Notes: generated by a model from the sequence alone, not told the origin. Counted from the stretch's first letter, positions 44,598 to 53,607 are shown. The stretch: 64,000 bases of DNA from Klebsiella pneumoniae (GCA_945878555.1 CAMDWI010000003.1:84287-148286), one strand, 5' to 3'. Numbers and translations: made by a program.

Positions 44598-45545
44598 CTA
44601 GGCAGGCTGTATCGGTAACCCGGTGAAAATCGATCTGATCTTCTCCTCAACCTCATTGACAGAAATACTTGCCGCGATTCCATCTGCTGATTTAAGCCAG
44701 TGACTGTGTTTGCCCCAGGGTAAAACCCGCTCGGGAGTATCATTACTGAATAATGTCAGTGTCGGTGTGCCAACGGCAGCTGCAACATGGCCCAGACCGG
44801 AGTCACTGCCTACGAACAGTCGGGCACGTTCCAGCACCGCTGCGGCCTGTAACAGGCTGGTTTTACCTGCGAGATCAACATATGGTAACTGCAAGCCCTT
44901 TGCGACCGCACCAGTCACCGCCGTTTCGGCAGGGCCGCCATCGAGTATGACAGCAGAAAACAGGTCGGTTAAGGCATTCGCAAGTTGTACATAATTCTCC
45001 ACCGGCCAGGCCTTCGTCTCCAGTGCAACCGCCGGAGCGAACTCCAGCCAGGGACCAGGGGGCAATTCAGCAAGCGTCTGCCTGGCAAACTGATTTTCTT
45101 CAGCAGACAACCATACGGTGGCTGCAGGCACAGGTGTTTCGCCCTGGATACTATGGATAATGCCGATAAGTTGTTCTACCGCATGTGCACCGCGGGTCCT
45201 TCTGCCCCACTTTGTAAGCCGTGAGCGGCCATGGCAAAGATAGGCTAGACCATCTGTACGCAGATCAACAATCAAATCATATCTTGTCTTCCGGAGTTCC
45301 TTTAATAACTCAACGGAACCGCGCAGAAATTTTTTCTTGTCTTTCAACAATATCCTGTCGCGATAAGGACAATGACGATAGAGGATGGCTGACCGGCGGT
45401 CCGCAACAATATCAATTTTTGCGTCTGGAAAATGCTGGTTCAATGATTGAAGCACCGGGGTTGTCATAACAGCATCACCCACACAACTAAGCGAAATAAA
45501 TAATATCGATTTGATCGACTGGGATGAACTGTGCATTTTCAGCAA
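44598..45545 (-). CDS. Glycosyltransferase family 9 protein (second heptosyltransferase-like)
   Basis: A 315-residue GT9 enzyme: ILFISLSCVGDAVMTTPVLQSL, LEFAPAVALETKAWPVENYVQLA and the donor site VGSDSGLGHVAAAVGTPTLTLFSNDTPERVLPW (in part). The first Met may be at 45545 or three codons later at 45536. It runs opposite to the main LPS operon and may pair with the downstream DUF6165 gene. Its nearest relatives are heptosyltransferases, but other sugars are possible. Confidence 0.86.
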   Translation of the reverse strand: MLKMHSSSQSIKSILFISLSCVGDAVMTTPVLQSLNQHFPDAKIDIVADRRSAILYRHCPYRDRILLKDKKKFLRGSVELLKELRKTRYDLIVDLRTDGLAYLCHGRSRLTKWGRRTRGAHAVEQLIGIIHSIQGETPVPAATVWLSAEENQFARQTLAELPPGPWLEFAPAVALETKAWPVENYVQLANALTDLFSAVILDGGPAETAVTGAVAKGLQLPYVDLAGKTSLLQAAAVLERARLFVGSDSGLGHVAAAVGTPTLTLFSNDTPERVLPWGKHSHWLKSADGIAASISVNEVEEKIRSIFTGLPIQPA

Positions 45546-45587
45546 CGATCGTCAGTAAGGTCCAGAGGAATGATATTGGTTCGCATA

Positions 45588-45974
45588 CTAGTAATCCTTG
45601 TAGGATTTTTCCTCTATCAGTCCTGAATCTACTTTCTCGTTTATCGTTTTCTTGATTCTTGCCCGACGGTCGTTCGTAATATATACCGCCCGTGCCAGAC
45701 GGATAAATTCACCATCAAACTCACCTTTTGCTTCTTTCGTACGAATATCGTCTTCGATGTCCCATAACTGCTCATTTACTTCTCGTAGTTGATCCAGCTC
45801 TGTATCAATACCCGAGCCACTATACGTCGAGCCGGCCCAGATGGTCATCAACGTTTCAATCTCGCGATTGATATTGACCAGCTTTGCCGCTTCCTTGATC
45901 CTGTCCTGTTTGATTTGCAATATGCTCAGTTTGTCTAGAAACTCGCCAACGGATATTTCTGTCTTGATGCTCAT
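45588..45974 (-). CDS. DUF6165 family protein
   Basis: A 128-residue cytoplasmic, mainly helical and charged protein. It shows the recurring family pattern SVGEFLDKLSILQIKQDRI, LREVNEQLWDIEDDIRTKEA and RLARAVYITNDRRARIKKTIN. Members are found beside LPS heptosyl- and glycosyltransferases; the function is unknown. It lies 42 bp upstream of the minus-strand GT9 gene and 12 bp after mnmE, so it could be cotranscribed with either. Confidence 0.78.
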   Translation of the reverse strand: MSIKTEISVGEFLDKLSILQIKQDRIKEAAKLVNINREIETLMTIWAGSTYSGSGIDTELDQLREVNEQLWDIEDDIRTKEAKGEFDGEFIRLARAVYITNDRRARIKKTINEKVDSGLIEEKSYKDY

Positions 45975-45986
45975 TGTTGTCCTTTT

Positions 45987-47333
45987 TTACTTGCCTATAC
46001 AAAACCTGGAAAAAATTTCACCCAACAGCTCGTCATTATGAAACTCGCCGGTGATACTACCGAGATAAAGCTGAGCCTTGCGTAACTCTTCGGCCAGCAG
46101 TTCTGCAGCTCCTGCCTTCCGAAATACAGCGACACCTTCATGGACTCTCGCCCTCGCGGCCTGTAGCGCCGTCAAATGCCTTTGTCTAGCCAGGATGGCA
46201 TCTTCACCGACGTGAGCCAGGCCTGCGGTTCCTGAAAGTTGTTGCAAAAGCAATTCCATCCCCGCGCCCGTCAGGGCTGAAATGTAAACATGGGGAACAT
46301 TTCCCATCATCTCCAGACGGGGTTCGTCTCCGTAGCTGTCTATCTTGTTGTGTACAATAAGCACCCTGCTGTCAAGTGTTCCATTTTTTCGGATCTCTGC
46401 CGGCAGATCAGTGTGTTCCATTTCTGTCATCAGCAGGATGATGTCAGCCTTCTCGATCTCATCGCGAGACCTTTTGATTCCCTCCTGTTCGACCGGGTCG
46501 GCAGAGTCATGGATTCCCGCAGTATCGATTATCGTAACCGGAATACCTTCGATAAGGACAGAGTCTTCGATGGTGTCCCTGGTAGTTCCGGCGATCGCAG
46601 AGACTATAGCGCGATTGGTCTGCGCCAGGCGATTTAACAGACTGGATTTGCCCACATTGGGTTTACCAATGATGGCCACCCTCACCCCTCCGCGCAATCT
46701 TCTGCCCGCCTCAGCCCGGAGGATCAGGCTGTCCAGGGTAGTCAGGGCTGATTCAAGCTGAACAAGCAAAGCCGGGTTAGCAAGAAAATCGATCTCTTCC
46801 TCCGGGAAATCAAGGGCACTCTCGACATATACACGCAGGGATACCAGTTGATCAACCAGTCTCTGGATATTTTCTGAAAACTCTCCCTCCAGCGATCTGA
46901 CGGCACTGCGTGCCGCGTGACTGGAGGTGCATTCGATCAGGTCGGCAATAGCCTCTGCCTGGACCAGATCAATCCTGTCATTCAGATAGGCCCTTTCTGT
47001 AAATTCGCCGGGTCTTGCGAGACGTGCACCTTCATGCAGCACCGCTTGCAGCAACAGTTGCATGACAACACGCCCGCCGTGGGCCTGAAACTCGACAACA
47101 TCTTCACCCGTAAATGATGCGGGCGCCTTGAAATGGATCAGTATGCCCTGATCGATGGTTCTCCCCAGCTGATCGCGATAGGTGCACACGTGTGCATAAC
47201 GCGGAAGAGGTTCAGACCCGGTTATTGCCCTGGCAATATCCAGACTTTTTTTGCCTGAGAGCCTGACAATACCAATTCCGCCATTGCCGGACGGTGTTGC
47301 TATCGCTGCAATCGTGTCCTGCCGATCAGACAT
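45987..47333 (-). CDS. mnmE: tRNA modification GTPase MnmE
   Basis: From ATG 47333 a 448-residue potassium-dependent GTPase that, with MnmG, installs the cmnm5 group on wobble U34. The N-terminal formyl-THF-binding domain begins DTIAAIATPSGNGGIGIVRLSG. The G domain has GKPNVGKSSLLNRL, AGTTRDTIED and DTAGIHDS. The C-terminal motif is FCIGK with the catalytic Cys. It follows yidC as usual. Its own downstream neighbour is an LPS-associated gene rather than mnmG-rsmG-parAB. Confidence 0.96.
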   Translation of the reverse strand: MSDRQDTIAAIATPSGNGGIGIVRLSGKKSLDIARAITGSEPLPRYAHVCTYRDQLGRTIDQGILIHFKAPASFTGEDVVEFQAHGGRVVMQLLLQAVLHEGARLARPGEFTERAYLNDRIDLVQAEAIADLIECTSSHAARSAVRSLEGEFSENIQRLVDQLVSLRVYVESALDFPEEEIDFLANPALLVQLESALTTLDSLILRAEAGRRLRGGVRVAIIGKPNVGKSSLLNRLAQTNRAIVSAIAGTTRDTIEDSVLIEGIPVTIIDTAGIHDSADPVEQEGIKRSRDEIEKADIILLMTEMEHTDLPAEIRKNGTLDSRVLIVHNKIDSYGDEPRLEMMGNVPHVYISALTGAGMELLLQQLSGTAGLAHVGEDAILARQRHLTALQAARARVHEGVAVFRKAGAAELLAEELRKAQLYLGSITGEFHNDELLGEIFSRFCIGK

Positions 47334-47344
47334 TTGCCGACAAG

Positions 47345-49009
47345 CTACCTGGTTTTGCTGCCGAGACCAGCACGCTCCAGGTTCCGGGTTATCATCCATT
47401 GCTGAATGATAGATAATGTATTGTTCGCTACCCAGTAGAGAACCAGGCCTGACGGGAAAAATCCGAAAAAGATCGTGAACGCAAACGGCATGATCATCAT
47501 TACCTTTGCCTGGACAGGATCTATCGGTGCCGGATTCAGTTTCTGTTGCACAAACATGGTTACACCCATTATCAGTGGCAGAACCCAGTAGGGATCAGGT
47601 GTAGACAAATCATGTAACCATAAGATAAACGGCGCCTGTCGCAACTCTATGCTTTCGAGGAGCACCCAGTACAGTGCGATAAAAACCGGAATCTGGATCA
47701 GAATAGGGAAACACCCGCCCAACGGATTTATCTTTTCTTCCTTGTAAATCTGCATCATGGCCTGATTCAGTTTTGCCCTGTCATCCTTGTAGCGATCCCG
47801 CAAGGCTACCAGTCTGGGCTGCACCCGTCGCATGTTGGCCATCGAACGGTATCCTGCAGCTGACAGTTTGTAGAAAAGCAGTTTGAGGAATATCGTAATC
47901 AGGATTATTGACCAGCCCCAGTTACCGGTGTACTCATGGACCTTGCTCAGACCCCAGAACAGTGGTTTTGCCAGAAACCAGAGCTTGCCGTAATCGACTG
48001 TCAGATCCAGCCCGGTTGCGATTTGTTCAAGTTGATCCTGATCTTTCGGTCCCAGATACATCAACTCTACGATTTCTTTCTGTTCACCAGGCAATATCTC
48101 GATCACCGGCGTCAGGGCGCCGGCCGCAAACATATTATTTCCGAGGTCGCGGGTGTAATAGTGATAGGTACCGTTCTTGTCCGTCGGGATCAACGCCGCC
48201 AGAAAGTAATGCTGGATCATCGCAATCCAGCCATCAGCAACATCACGGGTCAGTGTTTGATCGGTGATGTCACTAAAACTGATCTTTTCATAACGGTTCT
48301 CCGGTCCCGAAATGACCGCGCCTGTATAGGTATAGATCAGGCGCAATCCACCCTCATCTGGCGCGTTTCGTTTAAACTGGCTGTACGCCCTGCCGGACCA
48401 TACTTCACTGCTGTTGTTGTTTATGTTGTAACGAACCTTAATCTCGTGACTGCCTCGCACAAACTCGTATGTCTTTGTAACGGTAACTCCTGCCTGTGAC
48501 CAGGTAAAGTCCACCTGTAACCCGGCTGCGTCCGGTGACATTTCATAAGCCTGCTGTGAGGTCTGGAATCCTGCCTCATGTGTTGGTGCAGGCTGTTTGC
48601 TTAACAATCCTCCCTGTACCACATGTGTAAGGGTGTCGGATTGATCCATTAATACAAACGGATCATCCGGCGTGTCCAGTCCGGTTGGATAGTCCAGTAG
48701 CGCTGCATGATTAATCCCTGCGCCTTGTGGGTCTATCCTGATATCAAATATGTCCGTCCTGATATCAACCGATGATTGTGCGGAACTGTTTTGGTCTGTT
48801 GCTGTTGATACGGTCGGGACACCGGTGGTGGCTGCACCTGCTAGTGACTGCGGTATTTCATTATTAACTGTATTGGTTGTTGCGGTTTCATTGACAACGA
48901 CCTGGCTGCTGCCTGTTGCAGCGGAACCGTACGTTGTTTCCCAGCTGGTCCAGAGTTTCATTGAAACCATGGCAAAGCTGATAATCAATACTAATCTGAT
49001 GGAATCCAT
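47345..49009 (-). CDS. yidC: Membrane protein insertase YidC
   Basis: A 554-residue inner-membrane insertase. It has an N-terminal helix, a large periplasmic beta-sandwich (about residues 55-320; this P1 domain marks the proteobacterial type), and a C-terminal core with KVHEYTGNWGWSIILITIFLK, the charged cytoplasmic region LRDRYKDDRAKLNQAMMQIYKEEKINPLGG (in part), and five helices. It is 12 bp upstream of mnmE, and AAGGAAAA precedes its ATG. Confidence 0.96.
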   Translation of the reverse strand: MDSIRLVLIISFAMVSMKLWTSWETTYGSAATGSSQVVVNETATTNTVNNEIPQSLAGAATTGVPTVSTATDQNSSAQSSVDIRTDIFDIRIDPQGAGINHAALLDYPTGLDTPDDPFVLMDQSDTLTHVVQGGLLSKQPAPTHEAGFQTSQQAYEMSPDAAGLQVDFTWSQAGVTVTKTYEFVRGSHEIKVRYNINNNSSEVWSGRAYSQFKRNAPDEGGLRLIYTYTGAVISGPENRYEKISFSDITDQTLTRDVADGWIAMIQHYFLAALIPTDKNGTYHYYTRDLGNNMFAAGALTPVIEILPGEQKEIVELMYLGPKDQDQLEQIATGLDLTVDYGKLWFLAKPLFWGLSKVHEYTGNWGWSIILITIFLKLLFYKLSAAGYRSMANMRRVQPRLVALRDRYKDDRAKLNQAMMQIYKEEKINPLGGCFPILIQIPVFIALYWVLLESIELRQAPFILWLHDLSTPDPYWVLPLIMGVTMFVQQKLNPAPIDPVQAKVMMIMPFAFTIFFGFFPSGLVLYWVANNTLSIIQQWMITRNLERAGLGSKTR

Positions 49010-49023
49010 ATTTTTCCTTGCGC

Positions 49024-49233
49024 TTAGGGCACCGGATCATATCCACCGGGTGTAAATGGATGGCAGCGGCATAGCCTCGTCATACCAATAAAAACGCCCC
49101 TGGTTGCGCCATGTTTTTCAATTGCTTCCTGTGTATAAGCTGAACAGCTGGGGACAAACCGGCAACGTGGCCCCAGCAAGGGGCTGATGCAGTATGAATA
49201 GAACTTGATCAGTATCAAGAGAAGTTTTTGCAC
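49024..49233 (-). CDS. yidD: Membrane protein insertion efficiency factor YidD
   Basis: About 69 residues, with the conserved cluster SPLLGPRCRFVPSCSAYTQEAIEKHG and RLCRCHPFTPGGYDPVP. It supports YidC function. I prefer GTG 49233 (VQKLLLILIKFY) after AGAAAGG; a TTG at 49251 gives six more residues. It overlaps the end of rnpA by about 19 bp. Confidence 0.92.
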   Translation of the reverse strand: MQKLLLILIKFYSYCISPLLGPRCRFVPSCSAYTQEAIEKHGATRGVFIGMTRLCRCHPFTPGGYDPVP

Positions 49234-49580
49234 CCGGAAACCTTTCTCCAATGTAAATTCAGAGATTCTCGCAGGACCCGCCTGTCAGACAAATCTATTT
49301 TTTTTTGTGGCAGAACCACCAGATCCAGCCCCGCCAGTATTCGCGCATTCGTTCGAAAGCTTTCACGCACCAGCCTTTTTACAATATTGCGGGACACAGC
49401 CTTTCTCAGCTTTTCCTTTGATACGGCAAGGCCAAGTCGTGAATGCGGCAGGCCGTTTTCGCTGGCAAGAACCAGAAACAGGTTGTCTGACGAGCGTACT
49501 CGGGTTTTAAATACTCTTTGGAATTCGGAGGGTCTACTCAACCGCTGATGCTTCTGAAAATGTGCTGTTTCAGCAGCCAC
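49215..49580 (-). CDS. rnpA: Ribonuclease P protein component RnpA
   Basis: About 121 residues from GTG 49580 (VAAETAHFQKHQRL). The RNA-binding RNR-type motif is KAVSRNIVKRLVRESFR, with SRLGLAVSKEKLRKA before it. It assists the catalytic RNA in trimming tRNA 5' ends. The frame continues upstream to 49673 but that part is the out-of-frame reading of rpmH. The start lies 4 bp after the rpmH stop. It is basic, as expected. Confidence 0.93.
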   Translation of the reverse strand: MAAETAHFQKHQRLSRPSEFQRVFKTRVRSSDNLFLVLASENGLPHSRLGLAVSKEKLRKAVSRNIVKRLVRESFRTNARILAGLDLVVLPQKKIDLSDRRVLRESLNLHWRKVSGCKNFS

Positions 49581-49584
49581 ATTT

Positions 49585-49719
49585 TCAGGCGGCCAGGCGC
49601 TTGCGGCCCTTCGCTCTCCTGGACTTGATGACCAGACGACCTGACCGTGTGCGCATGCGCAGACGGAATCCATGGCGTCTCTTTCGTATTAGCTTGCTTG
49701 GTTGATATGTACGCTTCAT
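49585..49719 (-). CDS. rpmH: 50S ribosomal protein L34
   Basis: A 44-codon gene read directly from the minus strand: it begins [18 protein letters not shown] and ends KGRKRLAA. This is the near-invariant L34 sequence. An AGG lies 8 bases before the ATG. It heads the rpmH-rnpA-yidD-yidC-mnmE run, divergent from dnaA. Confidence 0.97.
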   Translation of the reverse strand: MKRTYQPSKLIRKRRHGFRLRMRTRSGRLVIKSRRAKGRKRLAA

Positions 49720-49767
49720 TACCGGAACCTGACTCTATAAGTTAACAACTGGGATAAATGACCCGAC

Positions 49768-49797
49768 ATATTACTTTCCCTTCCTTTGAAAAGTCAA
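49768..49797 (-). promoter_or_regulatory. Sigma-70 promoter of the rpmH operon
   Basis: On the minus strand TTGACT (49797-49792) and TAATAT (49773-49768) are 18 bp apart, about 50 bp before the rpmH start. Both boxes are close to consensus. Confidence 0.6.
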
Positions 49798-49828
49798 TTT
49801 TATATCGGTTCTTTCTTTAAGTGATCGC

Positions 49829-49858
49829 TTGTGGATATAGCAATCAAACAAGTATACA
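49829..49858 (+). promoter_or_regulatory. Candidate dnaA promoter with overlapping DnaA box
   Basis: TTGTGG (49829-49834) and TATACA (49853-49858) with an 18-bp spacer, about 55 bp before dnaA. The -35 box overlaps TGTGGATAT (49830-49838), which matches 8 of 9 bases of a DnaA box. That layout fits autorepression of dnaA by DnaA, but it is read from sequence only. Confidence 0.5.
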
Positions 49859-49912
49859 CTTTTGATTCTCTTCTCCGTTTATTAGTGTTTTTCTCATTGG
49901 GAGCTCACAAGT

Positions 49913-51244
49913 TTGGCAATGTCTGTCTGGGAATCCTGTCTGGAAAGGCTTGAAGGCGAGCTTACACCACAACAATTCAATACATGGATCCGCCCACTTC
50001 AGGCAATCGAAGAAGACAATAATATCCGTTTGCTCGCACCAAACCGCTTTGTGCTTGACTGGATAAACGAAAAATATCTGGAGCGTATAAATTCGCTCGT
50101 GGAAAAAATACTCAACGGTGACCGCTGTAATCTGGTGGTTGAGGTCGGGAGTAACAGTAAGCCAGAGACTAGCAACCGGCAACGTGACATCAAGACTGAT
50201 TCCGTCCCCGCACCCAAACGCTATTCGAACTATCTGAATTCCAATTTCACGTTTGCTTCTTTTGTCGAAGGAAAATCTAACCAGCTTGCCCGCGCAGCAT
50301 CAATGCAGACAGCAGAAAACCCGGGGGTTTCCTATAATCCATTATTTCTTTACGGTGGTGTTGGCCTTGGCAAGACACACCTGATGCATGCTATCGGGCA
50401 CGCAATTCTTGAACAAAAGCCAACCGCTAATATTGCCTATCTGCATTCGGAGCGTTTTGTTGCAGACATGGTTCGTGCCTTGCAGCACAACGCAATCAAT
50501 GAGTTCAAACGTTACTATCGCTCACTGGATGCACTGTTGATTGATGATATCCAGTTTTTTGCGGGAAAAGAGCGTTCCCAGGAAGAATTTTTCCACACGT
50601 TTAACGCCTTGCTGGAGGGACAGCATCAAATTGTGCTGACCTGTGATAGATACCCCAAAGAGGTAAAGGGGTTGGAAGAGCGGTTGAAATCTCGTTTTGG
50701 CTGGGGACTCACTGTTGCCATTGAGCCCCCGGAACTGGAAACACGTGTCGCAATCATTAATAAAAAAGCAGAACAAACAAAAACTTACCTGCCAAGCGAT
50801 GTTTCATTTTTTATTGCAAAACGGTTCCGTTCGAATGTTAGGGAGCTTGAGGGTGCACTGAATCGGGTTGTCGCAAATTCAAACCTGACAGGACAACCAA
50901 TCACACTAGAGTTCACACAAAATGCGTTAAAAGACTTGTTGCTTCTGCAGGACAAACAAATAACTTTGGAAAACATTAAAAAAACAACTGCGGAATATTA
51001 TAAAATACGCGTTTCTGACCTGCTTTCAAAACGGCGAAGCCGGTCGGTTACCAGACCCAGACAGATTGCAATGTCTTTGGCGAAAGAGTTGACAAATCAC
51101 AGTCTCCCGGAAATCGGTGATGCTTTTGGGGGTAGGGATCATACAACTGTCTTGCACGCATGCCGTAAGGTTGCCGAGCTGCGAAAAGAGGAAAAGAGAA
51201 TAGAAGAGGATTATAAAAATCTGGCCAATTTACTCAATAATTAA
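49913..51244 (+). CDS. dnaA: Chromosomal replication initiator DnaA
   Basis: A 443-residue AAA+ initiator. Domain I is [27 protein letters not shown]; domain III has Walker [14 protein letters not shown] and Walker [25 protein letters not shown] (in part); domain IV has the DNA-binding signature [19 protein letters not shown] 49913 is 9 bases from GGGAG; ATG 49919 is the alternative, closer to the usual MS(V/L)W start. Confidence 0.97.
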   Translation: MAMSVWESCLERLEGELTPQQFNTWIRPLQAIEEDNNIRLLAPNRFVLDWINEKYLERINSLVEKILNGDRCNLVVEVGSNSKPETSNRQRDIKTDSVPAPKRYSNYLNSNFTFASFVEGKSNQLARAASMQTAENPGVSYNPLFLYGGVGLGKTHLMHAIGHAILEQKPTANIAYLHSERFVADMVRALQHNAINEFKRYYRSLDALLIDDIQFFAGKERSQEEFFHTFNALLEGQHQIVLTCDRYPKEVKGLEERLKSRFGWGLTVAIEPPELETRVAIINKKAEQTKTYLPSDVSFFIAKRFRSNVRELEGALNRVVANSNLTGQPITLEFTQNALKDLLLLQDKQITLENIKKTTAEYYKIRVSDLLSKRRSRSVTRPRQIAMSLAKELTNHSLPEIGDAFGGRDHTTVLHACRKVAELRKEEKRIEEDYKNLANLLNN

Positions 51245-51423
51245 ACTGTGGATAAAATTGTTTAACTTGAGTTTATTTGCCACACTCAATTTTATCCACA
51301 AGCAGGCGTTTTTTTATCAACAGGCATGGTAGTGTTTTATTCTTTGTAACTAGATGAATTAATTAAAAAATTTATATATACACATAACTTTTGTCCTAAT
51401 AATAAATACATTGTGAGTATTTT
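51245..51423. other. Probable replication origin region (dnaA-dnaN gap)
   Basis: 179 bp. Two perfect consensus DnaA boxes face each other, TGTGGATAA at 51247-51255 and TTATCCACA at 51292-51300, and are part of a 14-bp inverted repeat (51247-51260 / 51287-51300). TTATCAACA at 51315-51323 is a weaker third box. An AT-rich tract (about 51355-51385) follows that could be the unwinding element. In many bacteria oriC lies here or in the rpmH-dnaA gap, where I found only one box. It may also stop dnaA transcription. Confidence 0.65.
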
Positions 51424-52524
51424 ATGGAACTAATTATAGAAAGAAGCAGGTTACTTCCGATTCTTCAGATCGTGATCGGTGTTGTTGAAAGAAGGCAGCC
51501 GCTACCCATACTTGCCAATATTCTTTTTTCTGCAAGTGGTGACTTACTTAGAATTACAGCATCCGATATGGAGGTTGAACTTGTTTCATCCATAAAGCTG
51601 GAAAGTCCGGGCAAAGTTGAGATCACACTTCCCGCAAGAAAGCTGCTTGATATTTGCAGAGCGCTACCGGAAGACACCACGATCAGGATTAAAATTGCTG
51701 GTGACAAGGTCCAGATACTGTCAGGTAAAAGCCGTTTTACGCTTTCAACATTACCTCCGCATGAGTATCCCATAATAGATATGCAGGAGCCGGCAGCAGA
51801 ATTCTCAATTACACAGGAAGCATTGAAGGACTTGCTTGAGAAGACAGCATTTTCAATGGCACAACAGGATGTTCGTTATTATCTGAATGGTTTGTTACTC
51901 GAGTTAAGCCAGACTGGCATCCGGGCTGTGGCGACAGACGGTCATCGTCTTGCCTTACGGGAACTGGAATTCCCGATGAAAATAAAAGAAAAGTTGCAAA
52001 TCATCGTCCCAAGAAAAGGTGTTGTTGAATTGATTAAACACCTTGAAAGCAAGGATGAAGAAATCACTGTTCAGATAACTGGAAACCACATGCGTGTGAA
52101 GTTTGCAGATCTGGTTTTCACCAGCAAGTTGATCGATGGCAAGTTCCCGGATTATGACCGTGTTGTTCCTGAAATCGGGAATGCAATTGTACTGGCAAAC
52201 AGGGAGCTATTAAGACAAAGCCTTACCAGGGCATCCATACTATCCAACGAGAAGTACCGTGGTGTCAGGATTCTGCTTGAAAAGAACAAATTACGCGCTC
52301 TGGCACATAACCCGGAGCAGGAAGAAGCGGAAGAAGAGGTAGAAATTCAGTACGACGGCGCGGATATGGAAATCGGGTTTAATGTTTCCTACCTGCTGGA
52401 TGCACTGGCGATAATAAAAACAGAATTGGTCAGGATTACAGTTAAAGATCCGAACAGTAGTTGTTTGCTCTTACCTGCAGAAGACAATAAATGTAAATAT
52501 GTTGTGATGCCAATGAGGTTGTAG
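51424..52524 (+). CDS. dnaN: DNA polymerase III beta sliding clamp DnaN
   Basis: A 366-residue clamp of three similar domains. The start LIIERSRLLPILQIVIGVVERRQPLPILANIL (in part), the centre ATDGHRLALRE and the C-terminal VVMPMRL, part of the hydrophobic pocket for clamp-binding peptides, are diagnostic. It lies between the origin region and recF. Confidence 0.97.
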   Translation: MELIIERSRLLPILQIVIGVVERRQPLPILANILFSASGDLLRITASDMEVELVSSIKLESPGKVEITLPARKLLDICRALPEDTTIRIKIAGDKVQILSGKSRFTLSTLPPHEYPIIDMQEPAAEFSITQEALKDLLEKTAFSMAQQDVRYYLNGLLLELSQTGIRAVATDGHRLALRELEFPMKIKEKLQIIVPRKGVVELIKHLESKDEEITVQITGNHMRVKFADLVFTSKLIDGKFPDYDRVVPEIGNAIVLANRELLRQSLTRASILSNEKYRGVRILLEKNKLRALAHNPEQEEAEEEVEIQYDGADMEIGFNVSYLLDALAIIKTELVRITVKDPNSSCLLLPAEDNKCKYVVMPMRL

Positions 52525-52533
52525 TTGTAACTT

Positions 52534-53607
52534 ATGTACCTGGAATCGCTGCAGATCAGGCAGGTCAGGAACCTGCACGCAGTCCAGTTTTCTCCAGGCC
52601 ACAGGCTAAATTTTTTGACGGGGAAAAACGGCAGTGGCAAGACCGCGATTCTTGAAGCCATTTTTTTGCTCTCGCGGGGCAAATCATTCAGAAGCCCACG
52701 AATACAAGAGATAATCCAGCATAACCAGAACTCCTTACTGGTCGCCGCCAGGCTGAAAAACGAACAGCAGGGTTCCATCCAAAGCGGCATGGAGAAAGGG
52801 AATGGAGAAACCATAATCCGATACAACGGCAATAAAGTCAGCACAATTTCCGAACAAACCAGGTCCATTCCTATCGTTCTTGTCACCCAGGATAGCCATT
52901 TATTGATAACCGGTGGACCGAAAGAACGAAGACACTGGCTGGACTGGGCAATGTTTCACGTGGAACATGACTATCTCGAGCAATGGAAGGTGTATATGAG
53001 GGCCTTGAGACACCGGAATGCTATGTTAAAAAAGGGCGAAAACAAACGAGAATTATATCGAGCCTGGGAAGAAGGAATGATAGAATCCGGGCAGTATCTG
53101 CAAACGACGAGACAGAATTATCTGGACCGGTTAAATGAAGTCTTCTGTGGCTTTGTTGGTCATGTGTTTAAGGGGGAAATAATAGTCAGTTTGTCATCAG
53201 GCTGGCCCGGCTCCGCACAGGAACAGGATGTTTTTGAGTCGGGCTGGAAAAACGACCTGAAAGTGGGATACACCCGAAACGGCTCCCATAATATTGATAT
53301 CAGGTTTTCCCTGGAAAAAAATCAGTTGGCCAGCGTGTTTTCCAGGGGGCAGATTAAGCTTTATATGTGTCTGTTAGCGATAGCACAGGCAAAAACCCAG
53401 ACAGCGTGGACAGGAGTAGCGCCAGTAATACTGATTGATGATTATGTGGCCGAGCTTGATTTTGACGCTTGTGAGTATTTACTAAATCAACTGGCCGCGT
53501 GTCAGTTTCAGGTTTTTTTAACCAGCACAGAATCGCAAAAAAACTTAAAAAACAACGGCTTGTATTCTTCGTTTCACGTGGAACAAGGCTCCGTACAGCC
53601 AAATTAA
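52534..53607 (+). CDS. recF: Recombination mediator RecF
   Basis: A 357-residue SMC-like ATPase that helps load RecA at gaps. Walker A is FLTGKNGSGKTAILEAIFLL; the middle has LVTQDSHLLITGGPKERRHWLDW; the signature/Walker B region is FSRGQIKLYMCLLAIA and VILIDDYVAELD. Two parS-like sites lie inside the gene (52952 and 53570). The C-terminus FHVEQGSVQPN is the second site translated. Confidence 0.94.
   Translation: MYLESLQIRQVRNLHAVQFSPGHRLNFLTGKNGSGKTAILEAIFLLSRGKSFRSPRIQEIIQHNQNSLLVAARLKNEQQGSIQSGMEKGNGETIIRYNGNKVSTISEQTRSIPIVLVTQDSHLLITGGPKERRHWLDWAMFHVEHDYLEQWKVYMRALRHRNAMLKKGENKRELYRAWEEGMIESGQYLQTTRQNYLDRLNEVFCGFVGHVFKGEIIVSLSSGWPGSAQEQDVFESGWKNDLKVGYTRNGSHNIDIRFSLEKNQLASVFSRGQIKLYMCLLAIAQAKTQTAWTGVAPVILIDDYVAELDFDACEYLLNQLAACQFQVFLTSTESQKNLKNNGLYSSFHVEQGSVQPN
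52952..52967. promoter_or_regulatory. parS-like site 1 within recF
   Basis: TGTTTCACGTGGAACA matches the ParB-binding consensus of Bacillus read on the other strand (TGTTTCACGTGNAACA) at every fixed position. It is translated as MFHVEH, a conserved RecF motif, so part of the match could come from protein constraint. Confidence 0.6.
53570..53585. promoter_or_regulatory. parS-like site 2 within recF
   Basis: CGTTTCACGTGGAACA matches the parS consensus at all but the first position. It encodes FHVEQ in the last residues of RecF. It lies 603 bp after the first site. Confidence 0.55.

Noticed and set aside
49581..49673. N-terminal extension of rnpA
   Set aside because: This is the out-of-frame reading of rpmH; GTG 49580 follows the L34 stop.
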